Shown here piece after piece: positions 1 through 5,656 of a DNA stretch of 6,128 nucleotides. The notes beneath the pieces are model-generated. The model ran no database searches, had not been told where the DNA came from, and worked only from the letters and a program-made list of their open reading frames with translations. The first letter of the stretch is position 1. The number at the start of each line of letters is the position of its first letter. The position numbers were made by a program, and so were the translations under genes. Source of the DNA: Georgenia sp. (GTDB lineage Bacteria > Actinomycetota > Actinomycetes > Actinomycetales > Actinomycetaceae); assembly GCA_027322565.1 (NCBI GenBank), contig DAHVRG010000316.1:1-6128 (forward strand), written 5' to 3'.

Positions 1-1
1 G

Positions 2-931
2 CGCCGCACCGGCATGGTGCTCGCCCTGGCGGCGATCGCGCTCGGACCCGCGGTGCCGAGCACGACGTCGACGGTGGCCACCAACGTCGAGATGTTCTTC
101 GTCGTCGACCGCACCGGGTCCATGGCGGCGGAGGACTACAACGGCGACCGGCCCCGGCTCGACGGCGTCCGCGAGGATGTCGTCGCCCTCGTGGAGGCGC
201 TGCCCGGGTCGCGGTACTCCGTCATCACCTTCGACTCCCAGGCCTCACGCCAGCTGCCCCTGACCACCGACTCCCGGGCGGTGCGTGCCTGGGCCGACAC
301 CCTCGTCCAGGAGATCACCTACTACTCCGCCGGCTCGGCGGTCGACCGGCCGCTCCCTGCCCTGCGGACGGCGCTCGAGGGCGCCGCGGAACGCAACCCG
401 CAGAACGTCCGCATCGTCTTCTTCCTGTCCGACGGCGAGAACACGCAGGGTGACAGCCAGGGCACGGGCGAGCCGCAGTCCTTCGCCGAGCTCGCCCCGC
501 TCGTCGACGGGGGCGCCGTCCTCGGCTACGGCACACCGGAGGGCGGGCACATGCGCACCTACGACGGCACGCCGGAGACCGGCGCGGGCACCGACGCCGA
601 CTGGATCCGTGACGAGACGCAGGACGGCTCACCGCCGGCGGTGTCCCGGATCGACGAGACCCAGCTGCGGCGGGTCGCCGACCAGCTCGGCATCGACTAC
701 ACGCACCGGACCGGGCCGACGAGCGTCGAGGGGCTCGTCTCGGGGATCGACGCCGAGACGATCGCTGCGGAGGACGGCCGACGCGAGGTCTCCGTGTACG
801 CGGACGTCCAGTGGCCGATCGCGGCGGTCCTCGGTCTGCTGCTCGCCTGGGAGGCATTCGACCTGGCGCGACGGTTCCCCCGACCGGGCGCCGTCCCGGC
901 CCGACCCCGCAGCGGAGGGAGCACGGCATGA
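2..931 (+). CDS. vWA-domain membrane protein (Bat-like), 5' partial
   Basis: The frame is open to the left edge with no start codon before ATG 14, so the gene probably begins upstream. Residue numbers here count from that ATG. An N-terminal hydrophobic run preceded by Arg-Arg (about residues 1-15) looks like the end of a membrane anchor. A von Willebrand factor A domain follows, with the metal-site motif DRTGS (32-36, Thr in place of the usual middle Ser) and a second acidic motif SDGEN (139-143). A C-terminal membrane helix (about 267-287) is followed by Arg-rich residues, which places the vWA domain outside the membrane. The segment GYGTPEGGHMR and the later SRIDE/LGIDYTHR stretch resemble actinobacterial vWA proteins of MoxR-DUF58-vWA operons, as I recall the family. 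The stop overlaps the start of the next gene (ATGA, 928-931), so the two are translationally coupled. The role, assembling or sensing an envelope complex through metal-dependent binding, is inferred from the family. The family call is secure; the biological function is not. Confidence 0.9.
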   Translation, partial: RRTGMVLALAAIALGPAVPSTTSTVATNVEMFFVVDRTGSMAAEDYNGDRPRLDGVREDVVALVEALPGSRYSVITFDSQASRQLPLTTDSRAVRAWADTLVQEITYYSAGSAVDRPLPALRTALEGAAERNPQNVRIVFFLSDGENTQGDSQGTGEPQSFAELAPLVDGGAVLGYGTPEGGHMRTYDGTPETGAGTDADWIRDETQDGSPPAVSRIDETQLRRVADQLGIDYTHRTGPTSVEGLVSGIDAETIAAEDGRREVSVYADVQWPIAAVLGLLLAWEAFDLARRFPRPGAVPARPRSGGSTA

Positions 932-1764
932 TCACCGACGACGTCGCGGACGTCCGCCCTGCGGCCGACGAACTGCCGGAGCATCTGCGGCTGCGCCGGC
1001 GGCTGCTCGCGTGGTCCGCGCCGGTGGTTCTCGCCTTCCTCGTCGTCGGCTCCCTGCTCGTGGGGACGTGGGCCGGGAACCTGCTCGGCACCCGCGAGTA
1101 CGACGCCGGACGGTTCCCCGAGGCCGCCCGGCAGTACCAGGCGCAGCAGCGCTGGACGGGCTTCGCCGAGCAGTGGAAAGCGTGGTTCAACAGCGGGACT
1201 GCGCAGTACCGAGCGGAGGAGCACTTCCGTGCGGTGGAGGATCTCCGGGTGGCGCTGGAACGGGTCCCGATCGCCGGGCCGCTGCCCGGTGGGCCCGCGG
1301 GCAGCAAGGCACCCCAGTCGCCCGAGTGCCGGGTGCGGACGAACCTCTCCCTGGCGATCGAGGCGATGGGCGACGTCGCGGCGACCGGGGACGACCCGGG
1401 CATGGCGGAGGCCTACTTCGCCGAGGCGCAGGAGGTCATCGCCCCGTGCACGACCTCCCAGGAGAACGAGGAGTCCTCCCAGCGGCAGCAGGACAAGGAG
1501 GAGCAGGCCCGTCAGGACCGGGAGCAGCCCACCGACGAGCCGAGCGACGAGCCGTCCGACGAACCCAGTGACGAGCCCAGCGAGGACCCGTCCGACGAGC
1601 CCACCGATGAGCCGTCGGACGACCCGAGCGACGAGCCGAGCGATGAGCCCTCGCAGGACCCGCAGCGCGAGGAGCTCGAGGAGCGCAACCGGCGGGCGGA
1701 GCGCGACCGCCAGGAACAGCGTGAGCGCGACGGCGGCGGCTTCGGCGGCGGCCAGAACTGGTGA
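928..1764 (+). CDS. One-pass membrane TPR-like protein with DEPS repeat tail
   Basis: This protein has 278 residues. The start ATG 928 is chosen because it overlaps the preceding stop and has GGAGG at 914-918, nine bases upstream; longer in-frame readings would run into the vWA gene. The N-terminus ends in Arg-Arg-Arg (23-25) before a membrane helix (about 27-48), which predicts a cytoplasmic N-terminus and an external remainder. Residues 52-73 (YDAGRFPEAARQYQAQQ) and 140-180 (TNLSLAIEAMGD...AEAYFAEAQ) look like TPR or TPR-like helical pairs. A Gln/Glu-rich linker (about 182-202) leads into ten DEPS-type tetrapeptides (203-242), then a charged Arg/Glu helix and a Gly-rich end (GGGFGGGQNW). 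Position and architecture match the TPR protein that closes many actinobacterial vWA operons (BatC-like). It probably acts as a scaffold with the vWA partner at the outer membrane face; this is inference. No sorting signal or catalytic motif is seen. Confidence 0.85.
   Translation: MITDDVADVRPAADELPEHLRLRRRLLAWSAPVVLAFLVVGSLLVGTWAGNLLGTREYDAGRFPEAARQYQAQQRWTGFAEQWKAWFNSGTAQYRAEEHFRAVEDLRVALERVPIAGPLPGGPAGSKAPQSPECRVRTNLSLAIEAMGDVAATGDDPGMAEAYFAEAQEVIAPCTTSQENEESSQRQQDKEEQARQDREQPTDEPSDEPSDEPSDEPSEDPSDEPTDEPSDDPSDEPSDEPSQDPQREELEERNRRAERDRQEQRERDGGGFGGGQNW
1534..1653 (+). repeat. Ten 12-bp units encoding DEPS tetrapeptides
   Basis: Ten consecutive in-frame 12-base units lie inside the TPR-like gene. 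They encode DEPS x4, EDPS, DEPT, DEPS, DDPS, DEPS, DEPS, and a degenerate QDPQ follows. Most differences between units are synonymous third-base changes (GAG/GAA, CCG/CCC, AGC/TCC/AGT/TCG). The array is therefore not a fresh duplication, and the peptide rather than the DNA appears to be what is conserved. The product is an acidic, proline-containing, probably extended spacer outside the membrane. Confidence 0.95.
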
Positions 1765-1780
1765 CCGCCCGCCCGGTGTA

Positions 1781-1808
1781 GGGCCTGCGCGCCGACGCGC
1801 CGCAGCCC
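1781..1808 (+). terminator. Hairpin after the vWA-TPR operon
   Basis: It begins 16 bases after the TPR-gene stop. GGGC (1781-1784) pairs with GCCC (1805-1808), TGCG (1786-1789) with CGCA (1801-1804), and CGC (1790-1792) with GCG (1797-1799). This gives 11 pairs with two single-base bulges (1785, 1800) and a 4-base loop. There is no T-tract, as is common for actinobacterial terminators. The position supports termination, but the missing U-run leaves it uncertain. Confidence 0.5.
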
Positions 1809-1863
1809 GGTACCGCTGCTGCCTGCGTGATGCGTGCCCGTTGTCGGTGAGCGTTGCCGACCC

Positions 1864-1912
1864 GAGGGGTGCCCGCTCGCGGAACTGACCCCTGCACACG
1901 ACCGCACCCCTC
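1864..1912. repeat. 9-bp inverted repeat, 31-bp spacer
   Basis: GAGGGGTGC (1864-1872) is the exact reverse complement of GCACCCCTC (1904-1912). An overlapping alternative pairing exists with ACCCCT at 1888-1893. The long spacer makes an RNA hairpin weak. It could be a split protein-binding site or chance in G+C-rich DNA. Confidence 0.35.
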
Positions 1913-1958
1913 CCAGGCCCGGCAAAAGGTGGCGAGCCCTCATGGTCGGACGACACGT

Positions 1959-1977
1959 ATGCCCGAATTGTGGGCAT
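1959..1977. promoter_or_regulatory. 19-bp palindrome, possible operator
   Basis: The arms ATGCCC (1959-1964) and GGGCAT (1972-1977) are perfect, around a 7-base A/T-richer centre (GAATTGT). Size and shape resemble a binding site for a dimeric repressor or activator. It lies about 215 bases before the DUF5819 start. No regulator gene is visible in the window, so the protein that would bind it is unknown. Confidence 0.35.
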
Positions 1978-2001
1978 TCTGTGCCAGTGGGGGAGACGCT
2001 G

Positions 2002-2064
2002 CCGCTATGGTGACCCTGGCGCTACTCGTCACCTGACGATCGTGCGCCAGAAACCATAGTTCGG
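2002..2064. repeat. Long nested imperfect palindrome / RNA hairpin
   Basis: Three stems stack on one axis. CTATGGT (2005-2011) pairs with ACCATAG (2053-2059), CTGGCGC (2016-2022) with GCGCCAG (2044-2050), and TCGTCA (2026-2031) with TGACGA (2034-2039). They are separated by small internal loops (4/2 and 3/4 bases). At the base, CCG (2002-2004) can pair with CGG (2062-2064) across a TT bulge. That gives 20 pairs in the core and 23 with the base. There is no T-tract downstream and the nearest upstream gene ends 240 bases earlier, so it is a poor terminator candidate. Alternatives are a cis-regulatory RNA, a cruciform or protein-binding site, or a REP-like or miniature element. I recognise no known RNA family. 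Confidence 0.75.
2033..2060 (+). promoter_or_regulatory. Weak candidate promoter for the DUF5819-HTTM operon
   Basis: A CTGACG box (2033-2038) and a CATAGT box (2055-2060) are 16 bases apart, each matching four of six positions of the TTGACA/TATAAT consensus. Both fall inside the right half of the nested palindrome, so structure or a bound protein could control access. The transcript would start near 2067 and carry the hairpin at 2121-2161 in its leader. An alternative -10, TATGGT (2006-2011), has no good -35. Confidence 0.25.
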
Positions 2065-2120
2065 TCATGGGCGGATGGCCGGTCTGACGGGACTTCCTCC
2101 TGGGCAGCTCGTGCCGATCC

Positions 2121-2161
2121 TGTGGCCGCACGGTCCGGTTCGTCCGGGCCGTGCGGCCACA
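2121..2161 (+). promoter_or_regulatory. 18-pair hairpin in the DUF5819 leader
   Basis: The outer arms TGTGGCCGCACGG (2121-2133) and CCGTGCGGCCACA (2149-2161) are perfectly complementary. The stem continues through a T-G wobble (2134/2148) and CCGG/CCGG (2135-2138/2144-2147) to a TTCGT loop (2139-2143). It ends 12 bases before the ribosome binding site of the DUF5819 gene. There is no T-tract after it. It may be an attenuator, a structure protecting or stabilising the 5' leader, or a terminator for readthrough from upstream. The GTG at 2151 lies inside the stem and is an unlikely start. Confidence 0.7.
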
Positions 2162-2173
2162 CCCCATCCAGAC

Positions 2174-2180
2174 AGGAAGG
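2174..2180 (+). promoter_or_regulatory. Ribosome binding site fixing the GTG 2190 start
   Basis: AGGAAGG sits nine bases before GTG 2190. It decides between that start and the longer in-frame GTG 2151, which is buried in the leader hairpin and has no such site. Almost the same motif (AGGAAGGGG, 2974-2982) precedes the HTTM gene. Confidence 0.75.
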
Positions 2181-2189
2181 ACCAGGCAG

Positions 2190-2993
2190 GTGAGCACCGC
2201 GCCCCGAGCCGAGGACCCCGTCACCGAACCGCCCGAGCGGGTCACCATCCGAGCCCGGCTGGTGCTGTGGCCACTGGTCGCCGTCGTCCTCGTCCATACG
2301 TTCTTCATCGCGCTGTGGGTCGGGCCGGACACTCCGGTGCGCGAGGCCGTCGGCGCCGACCGCCTGCGCAGCTACGTCATGCCGGCCTTCGAGCAGAACT
2401 GGCGCATCTTCGCGCCCACACCGCGCCGCATCGCCGTCGGGCTCGACGTCCGCGCCCGGCTCGTCGACCCCAGGACCGGCGAGGAGACGACGACGGAGTG
2501 GGTGCACCTCGTCGACGGCGAGGACGCGCTCATCCGGGGCAACCCGTTCCCACCGCGCATGGCCCTGGCCGCCCGCCGCACGGCCAACCACCTCATCACC
2601 CGCACCGGGGAGCTCAACGCCGAGCAGCGCCGACAGGTCGAGGCGAACTACCTCACCACCCCCGTCGAGGAGCTGCGCGGCCGGCTCAACCGCGGTGAGG
2701 GGGACTCGCCCGGTGGCCCCTCGACCGTCAACGCGTACATGCGGTACGACGCCGTCGCCACCGCGCTCGCCACGTCCTACGCCTCCGCCGCTTTCGACGG
2801 CGACGTCACGCACGTCCAGTACCGCGCCACCCGTCGGTACACCCCCGACTTCGAGCGGCGCCACGAGCGGGACATCGACGACGTCGAGCCCACCGTCTAC
2901 GAGTACGGCTGGCGTCCCGCGACCGAGCTGGACGACCAGGTGGCCGAGCTCTTCACGCCCTACGTCCGCGTCCAGGAAGGGGCCGCCCGATGA
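2190..2993 (+). CDS. DUF5819-like one-pass membrane protein
   Basis: This protein has 267 residues and starts at GTG 2190 (see the ribosome binding site entry). After a short N-terminus with Arg residues (17-23) comes a membrane helix (about 24-44), then a large soluble part predicted outside the membrane. The stretch PAFEQNWRIFAPTP (65-78) is the signature I associate with the actinobacterial DUF5819 family. Residues 85-103 (LDVRARLVDPRTGEETTTEW) look like beta strands, and the later part is rich in charged residues with conserved-looking Tyr (YEYGW). No catalytic motif is recognisable. It overlaps the HTTM gene by ATGA (2990-2993), so the two are co-translated and probably form a complex. 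Family assignment rests on the motif and on the neighbour; I am fairly sure of it. No function is established for the family that I know of. Confidence 0.85.
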   Translation: MSTAPRAEDPVTEPPERVTIRARLVLWPLVAVVLVHTFFIALWVGPDTPVREAVGADRLRSYVMPAFEQNWRIFAPTPRRIAVGLDVRARLVDPRTGEETTTEWVHLVDGEDALIRGNPFPPRMALAARRTANHLITRTGELNAEQRRQVEANYLTTPVEELRGRLNRGEGDSPGGPSTVNAYMRYDAVATALATSYASAAFDGDVTHVQYRATRRYTPDFERRHERDIDDVEPTVYEYGWRPATELDDQVAELFTPYVRVQEGAAR

Positions 2994-4048
2994 GCTCTCC
3001 GGCCAGAGCAGCCACCCGCGCGACCGGTGACGCCGTCACCCGGGTCGAGAACTGGTTCGTCGCCCGGAAGCACGCCCTCTACGGGCTCAGCGGGAGCCGG
3101 ATCCTCGTCGGGACCGCTGTCCTCGGCATCCTCGTGACCAACTTCGGGATGCGGCACATCCAGTGGGGTCCGGCGTCCGGCTGGATCGACGCCTACCGCA
3201 CCGACACCGGGTCCGGCCCCCTGCACGCGCTCTTCGGCACCTCGAGCACGGTCGTCTTCACCCTGGCCTACCTCGTGGTCATGGCGCTCGCGGTAGCGGT
3301 CGTCCTCGGCTGGCGCACGCGGCTCACCACCGCGCTGCTCGTCCTCGGCATCGTCTCGGTCGTCGAGCGCAACGCGCTCATCGGCGACCAGGGCGACAAC
3401 ATCGCCCGGATCGGCCTCCTGCTCATGGTCTTCATGAACACCGCCGAGCACTGGTCGCTGGACGCCCGCCGCCGCCGGCGCCACGCCGGCCTGCGCCTCA
3501 GCCCCGTGCGGCGTATCCTGCGGGGCCTCCCCGTGGCCCCACGGTGGCTGACCAACCCGCTCCACAACGCGGCGCTCATGGCACTCGCGCTCCAGCTCTT
3601 CATCCTCTACACGGCCTCGGCGCTGTACAAGGTCCAGGGTGAGCGCTGGCAGGACGGCACCGCCCTGTACTACCCGCTGAGCCTGCACGAGTACTCGGTC
3701 TTCCCACTGCTCAACCGGCTGCTCACGCACAACGACGTCATGGTGGTCGCCGCCACCTACTTCGCCGTCTTCGTCCAGCTCTTCTTCGCCGTCGGGCTGC
3801 TCCACCACGTCACCCGCCGCGTCGCGCTGGTCGGGGTGATCCTCATGCACGTGGGGATCGCCGTGCTCATGGGGCTGCCCTGGTTCTCCCTGTCGATGAT
3901 CGCGTTCGACTCGATCTTCGTCTCCTCCGCGACCTTCGCGGCCGTCTCCGCGGCACTCGGGACCCTCGGACGTCGGACGCGGGCGCGGTTGGGAAGCCGC
4001 GGGGCGCCGGCTCGACGGGCGACCCCTACCGGCACCGGGGCAGAATGA
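2990..4048 (+). CDS. HTTM-domain (VKGC-like) integral membrane protein
   Basis: This protein has 352 residues. Start ATG 2990 overlaps the previous stop and follows AGGAAGGGG (2974-2982). About eight hydrophobic segments are visible: roughly residues 37-53, 86-106, 112-130, 138-152, 194-212, 250-271, 278-296 and 298-318. Features typical of the HTTM (horizontally transferred transmembrane) fold related to vitamin K-dependent gamma-carboxylase are GSRILVG near the N-terminus, GDN-IARIGLLL (135-145), YKVQGERWQDGTALYY (213-228) after the fifth helix, and LMH...PWFSLSMIAFDSIFV (285-311). It is shorter than eukaryotic carboxylases and lacks any appended lumenal domain; the DUF5819 partner may supply an external domain in trans (inference). 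The C-terminus is a basic, low-complexity tail. Carboxylase activity cannot be claimed; most bacterial HTTM proteins are uncharacterised. Confidence 0.88.
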   Translation: MSSPARAATRATGDAVTRVENWFVARKHALYGLSGSRILVGTAVLGILVTNFGMRHIQWGPASGWIDAYRTDTGSGPLHALFGTSSTVVFTLAYLVVMALAVAVVLGWRTRLTTALLVLGIVSVVERNALIGDQGDNIARIGLLLMVFMNTAEHWSLDARRRRRHAGLRLSPVRRILRGLPVAPRWLTNPLHNAALMALALQLFILYTASALYKVQGERWQDGTALYYPLSLHEYSVFPLLNRLLTHNDVMVVAATYFAVFVQLFFAVGLLHHVTRRVALVGVILMHVGIAVLMGLPWFSLSMIAFDSIFVSSATFAAVSAALGTLGRRTRARLGSRGAPARRATPTGTGAE

Positions 4049-4052
4049 CGTG

Positions 4053-5534
4053 ATGCCTGCAGCCAGGGAGAGCACCGACGTCGTCGTCGTCGGGTCGGGG
4101 CCGAACGGGCTCGCCGCCGCGGTGACCATGGCCCGAGCCGGTCTCGACGTCGTCGTCCTCGAGGCCGAGCCGACCGTGGGCGGCGGTGCCCGGACCCTCG
4201 ACCTCGGCCTCGCGGACGGGCTGCGGCACGACATCTGCTCGGCGGTCCACCCGCTCGCCACCGCCAGCCCGTTCCTCGCCGCCTTCGACCTGCCGGCACG
4301 GGGGGTGGAGCTCGTCGTTCCCGAGCTCTCCTACGCCCACCCCCTCGACGGCGGGCGGGCCGGGCTCGCGTGGCGCGACCTCGACGAGACCGTCGACGGG
4401 CTGGGCCGTGACGGGCCGATGTGGCGGCGCGTCTTCGGCCCGCTCGTGCGCGACACCGACGCCGTCGTCGCCGCCACCCTCGCCGACATGCGCTCGCTCC
4501 CGCCCCAGCTGCGTACGTCCCAGGGGCTGCGCGGAGCAGTCGCCTTCGGACTGCGGGTCCTCCTCGAGGGCACGCCGCTGTGGAACCTGCCCTTCCGCGG
4601 TGACGTCGCTCCGGCCATGCTCACCGGGGTCGCCGGCCACGCCATCGCCGCGCTGCCCGCGCTCGCCCCGGCCGGGGTTGCGCTCATGCTCGGGACGCTC
4701 GCCCACAGCGTGGGGTGGCGGATCCCCAAGGGCGGGTCCCAGGCGATCGCCGACGCCCTGGTCGCGGACCTGCACGACCACGGCGGGGAGGTCCGTACCG
4801 GGACCCACGTCCGCTCCTGGCGGGAGCTGCCGCGCGCCCGCACCTACCTGCTCGACACCTCGCCCGGGGTGGCGGCAGAGATCTGGGGCGACCGGCTGCC
4901 GCCGCGGATGGAGCGCCGGCTGCGCCGCGCACCGGCCGGCGGTGGGGCCGCGAAGGTGGACTTCGTCCTCTCCGGTCCCGTCCCCTGGGCGGTGCCCGAC
5001 GTCGGCCGGGCCTTCACCGTCCACGTCGGCGGTACCCGGCGGGAGATCGCCGCGGCGGAGGAGGACGTCGCGCGCGGCCGCCTCCCTGAACGGCCCAGCG
5101 TCCTCCTCTCCGACCCGAGCGTCGCCGACCCGGCGCGTGAGCGGGACGGCCTGCGCCCGCTGTGGACGTACGCCCACGTCCCCTTCGGGTGCGAGGTCGA
5201 CATGACCGAGGCCATCACCCGCCAGATCGAGCGCTTCGCGCCGGGGTTCCGGGACGTCGTCGTGCGGAGCAGCTCGGTCCCCGCTGCGCGGATGGGGGAG
5301 CACAACCCCAATCTCGTCGGCGGTGACATCGCGGGTGGGGCGGTCACCCTGCGCCGCGTGCTCGGCGGCCCGACCGGGCGGTGGGACCCCTACGCGCTCG
5401 GCATCCCCGGGGTCTACCTGTGCTCGTCGTCGGCGCCTCCGGCCCCGGGGGTGCACGGGATGAACGGCTGGCACGCCGCGCGGCGTGCACTACGTCACCG
5501 GTTCGGGCTCCCGGCGCCGTCGCTGGCCCCCTGA
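4053..5534 (+). CDS. Phytoene desaturase-type FAD-dependent oxidoreductase
   Basis: This protein has 493 residues from ATG 4053; an adjacent in-frame GTG 4050 would add one residue. The Shine-Dalgarno is weak (GGGG, 4037-4040), and the HTTM stop is four bases before the ATG, so translation is probably coupled. A Rossmann dinucleotide fold lies at the N-terminus: VVVVGSGPNGLAAA (10-23), with the acidic ribose-binding residue Glu37 in VVVLEAE and GGGARTLDLG (43-52) as in the CrtI/amine-oxidase superfamily (COG1233, phytoene dehydrogenase and related). The C-terminal FAD-contact motif is YLCSSSAPPAPGVHGMNGWHAA (455-476). Length matches the family. Substrate is unknown: no carotenoid gene is visible here, and many COG1233 members are not carotenoid enzymes. 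It may act on an isoprenoid, quinone or lipid near the membrane with the HTTM and DUF5819 proteins; this is inference from the operon only. Confidence 0.9.
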   Translation: MPAARESTDVVVVGSGPNGLAAAVTMARAGLDVVVLEAEPTVGGGARTLDLGLADGLRHDICSAVHPLATASPFLAAFDLPARGVELVVPELSYAHPLDGGRAGLAWRDLDETVDGLGRDGPMWRRVFGPLVRDTDAVVAATLADMRSLPPQLRTSQGLRGAVAFGLRVLLEGTPLWNLPFRGDVAPAMLTGVAGHAIAALPALAPAGVALMLGTLAHSVGWRIPKGGSQAIADALVADLHDHGGEVRTGTHVRSWRELPRARTYLLDTSPGVAAEIWGDRLPPRMERRLRRAPAGGGAAKVDFVLSGPVPWAVPDVGRAFTVHVGGTRREIAAAEEDVARGRLPERPSVLLSDPSVADPARERDGLRPLWTYAHVPFGCEVDMTEAITRQIERFAPGFRDVVVRSSSVPAARMGEHNPNLVGGDIAGGAVTLRRVLGGPTGRWDPYALGIPGVYLCSSSAPPAPGVHGMNGWHAARRALRHRFGLPAPSLAP

Positions 5535-5535
5535 C

Positions 5536-5568
5536 GGAGGCGGTGTCGCCCGGCGTAACCGCGCCTCC
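5536..5568 (+). terminator. First hairpin after the oxidoreductase
   Basis: It starts directly after the stop codon. GGAGGC (5536-5541) pairs with GCCTCC (5563-5568) and GGT (5542-5544) with ACC (5558-5560), with a 2-base bulge (5561-5562) and a 13-base loop. No T-tract follows. It is a probable terminator or 3'-end stabiliser together with the next hairpin. Confidence 0.45.
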
Positions 5569-5580
5569 CCCGCGGTTCCG

Positions 5581-5601
5581 CGGTGCGGGCGGCCCGCACC
5601 G
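5581..5601 (+). terminator. Second, perfect hairpin before aroD
   Basis: CGGTGCGGG (5581-5589) and CCCGCACCG (5593-5601) form a perfect 9-pair, G+C-only-but-one stem with a CGG loop, 46 bases after the oxidoreductase stop. It is a U-less terminator candidate that separates the operon from aroD. CCGCGGTTCCGCGG just upstream (5570-5583) can form a competing small stem. Confidence 0.55.
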
Positions 5602-5619
5602 GTCCCCTGGGCGAGTGGG

Positions 5620-5625
5620 TAAGGT
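5620..5625 (+). promoter_or_regulatory. Candidate -10 box of aroD
   Basis: TAAGGT fits the actinobacterial TANNNT -10 pattern and lies 31 bases before the aroD ATG, just after the terminator-like hairpins. There is no recognisable TTGAC-like -35 at the right distance, since that position falls in the hairpin arm. The call is tentative. Confidence 0.3.
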
Positions 5626-5656
5626 GCATCCGGACTCGGCGAGGAAAGAGGTGGCG

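Larger units (their letters stand above)
1765..2189. other. Non-coding, palindrome-rich intergenic region
   Basis: There are 425 bases between two co-directional operons. I see no credible gene here: the open frames are short or run antisense through structured DNA without a convincing ribosome binding site. The region holds a terminator-like hairpin (1781-1808), a 9-bp inverted repeat (1864/1904), a 19-bp palindrome (1959-1977), a nested long palindrome (2002-2064) and an 18-pair hairpin (2121-2161). It must also contain the promoter of the DUF5819-HTTM operon. The part around 1920-2075 looks less G+C-rich than the genes on either side. Confidence 0.8.

Noticed and set aside
697..1977. Long antisense open frame (426 residues) across the vWA-TPR genes
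   Set aside because: It is a shadow of G+C-rich codon usage: it overlaps two well-supported genes, its Leu/Arg-rich repeats are just the DEPS array read backwards, and it has no ribosome binding site or family motif.
1854..2036. Possible 60-residue + strand small protein in the intergenic region
   Set aside because: It would need a TTG start without a Shine-Dalgarno. It has no hydrophobic or family pattern beyond a short tail and ends inside the nested palindrome.
2002..2064. Integron attC or Xer/dif recombination site
   Set aside because: The palindrome lacks the RYYYAAC/GTTRRRY core pairs of attC and any dif-like motif. No integrase or cassette gene is nearby.
2022..2864. Antisense open frame (280 residues) over the intergenic hairpins and the DUF5819 gene
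   Set aside because: There are no recognisable domains or start signals, and it runs through the nested palindrome. The + strand gene has a membrane helix, a family motif and a ribosome binding site.
3626..3649. Lys214 of the HTTM protein as the catalytic lysine of vitamin K carboxylase
   Set aside because: The number is close to the human Lys218, but numbering cannot be transferred between such different proteins, and I cannot align the structures here.
4026..5474. Long antisense open frame (482 residues) opposite the oxidoreductase
   Set aside because: Composition is Gly/Arg/Asp-rich low complexity, and the + strand frame has complete FAD-binding motifs at both ends.
4053..5534. Calling the oxidoreductase crtI and the window a carotenoid cluster
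   Set aside because: No crtB, crtE or cyclase gene is present, and the COG1233 family includes many enzymes with other substrates.
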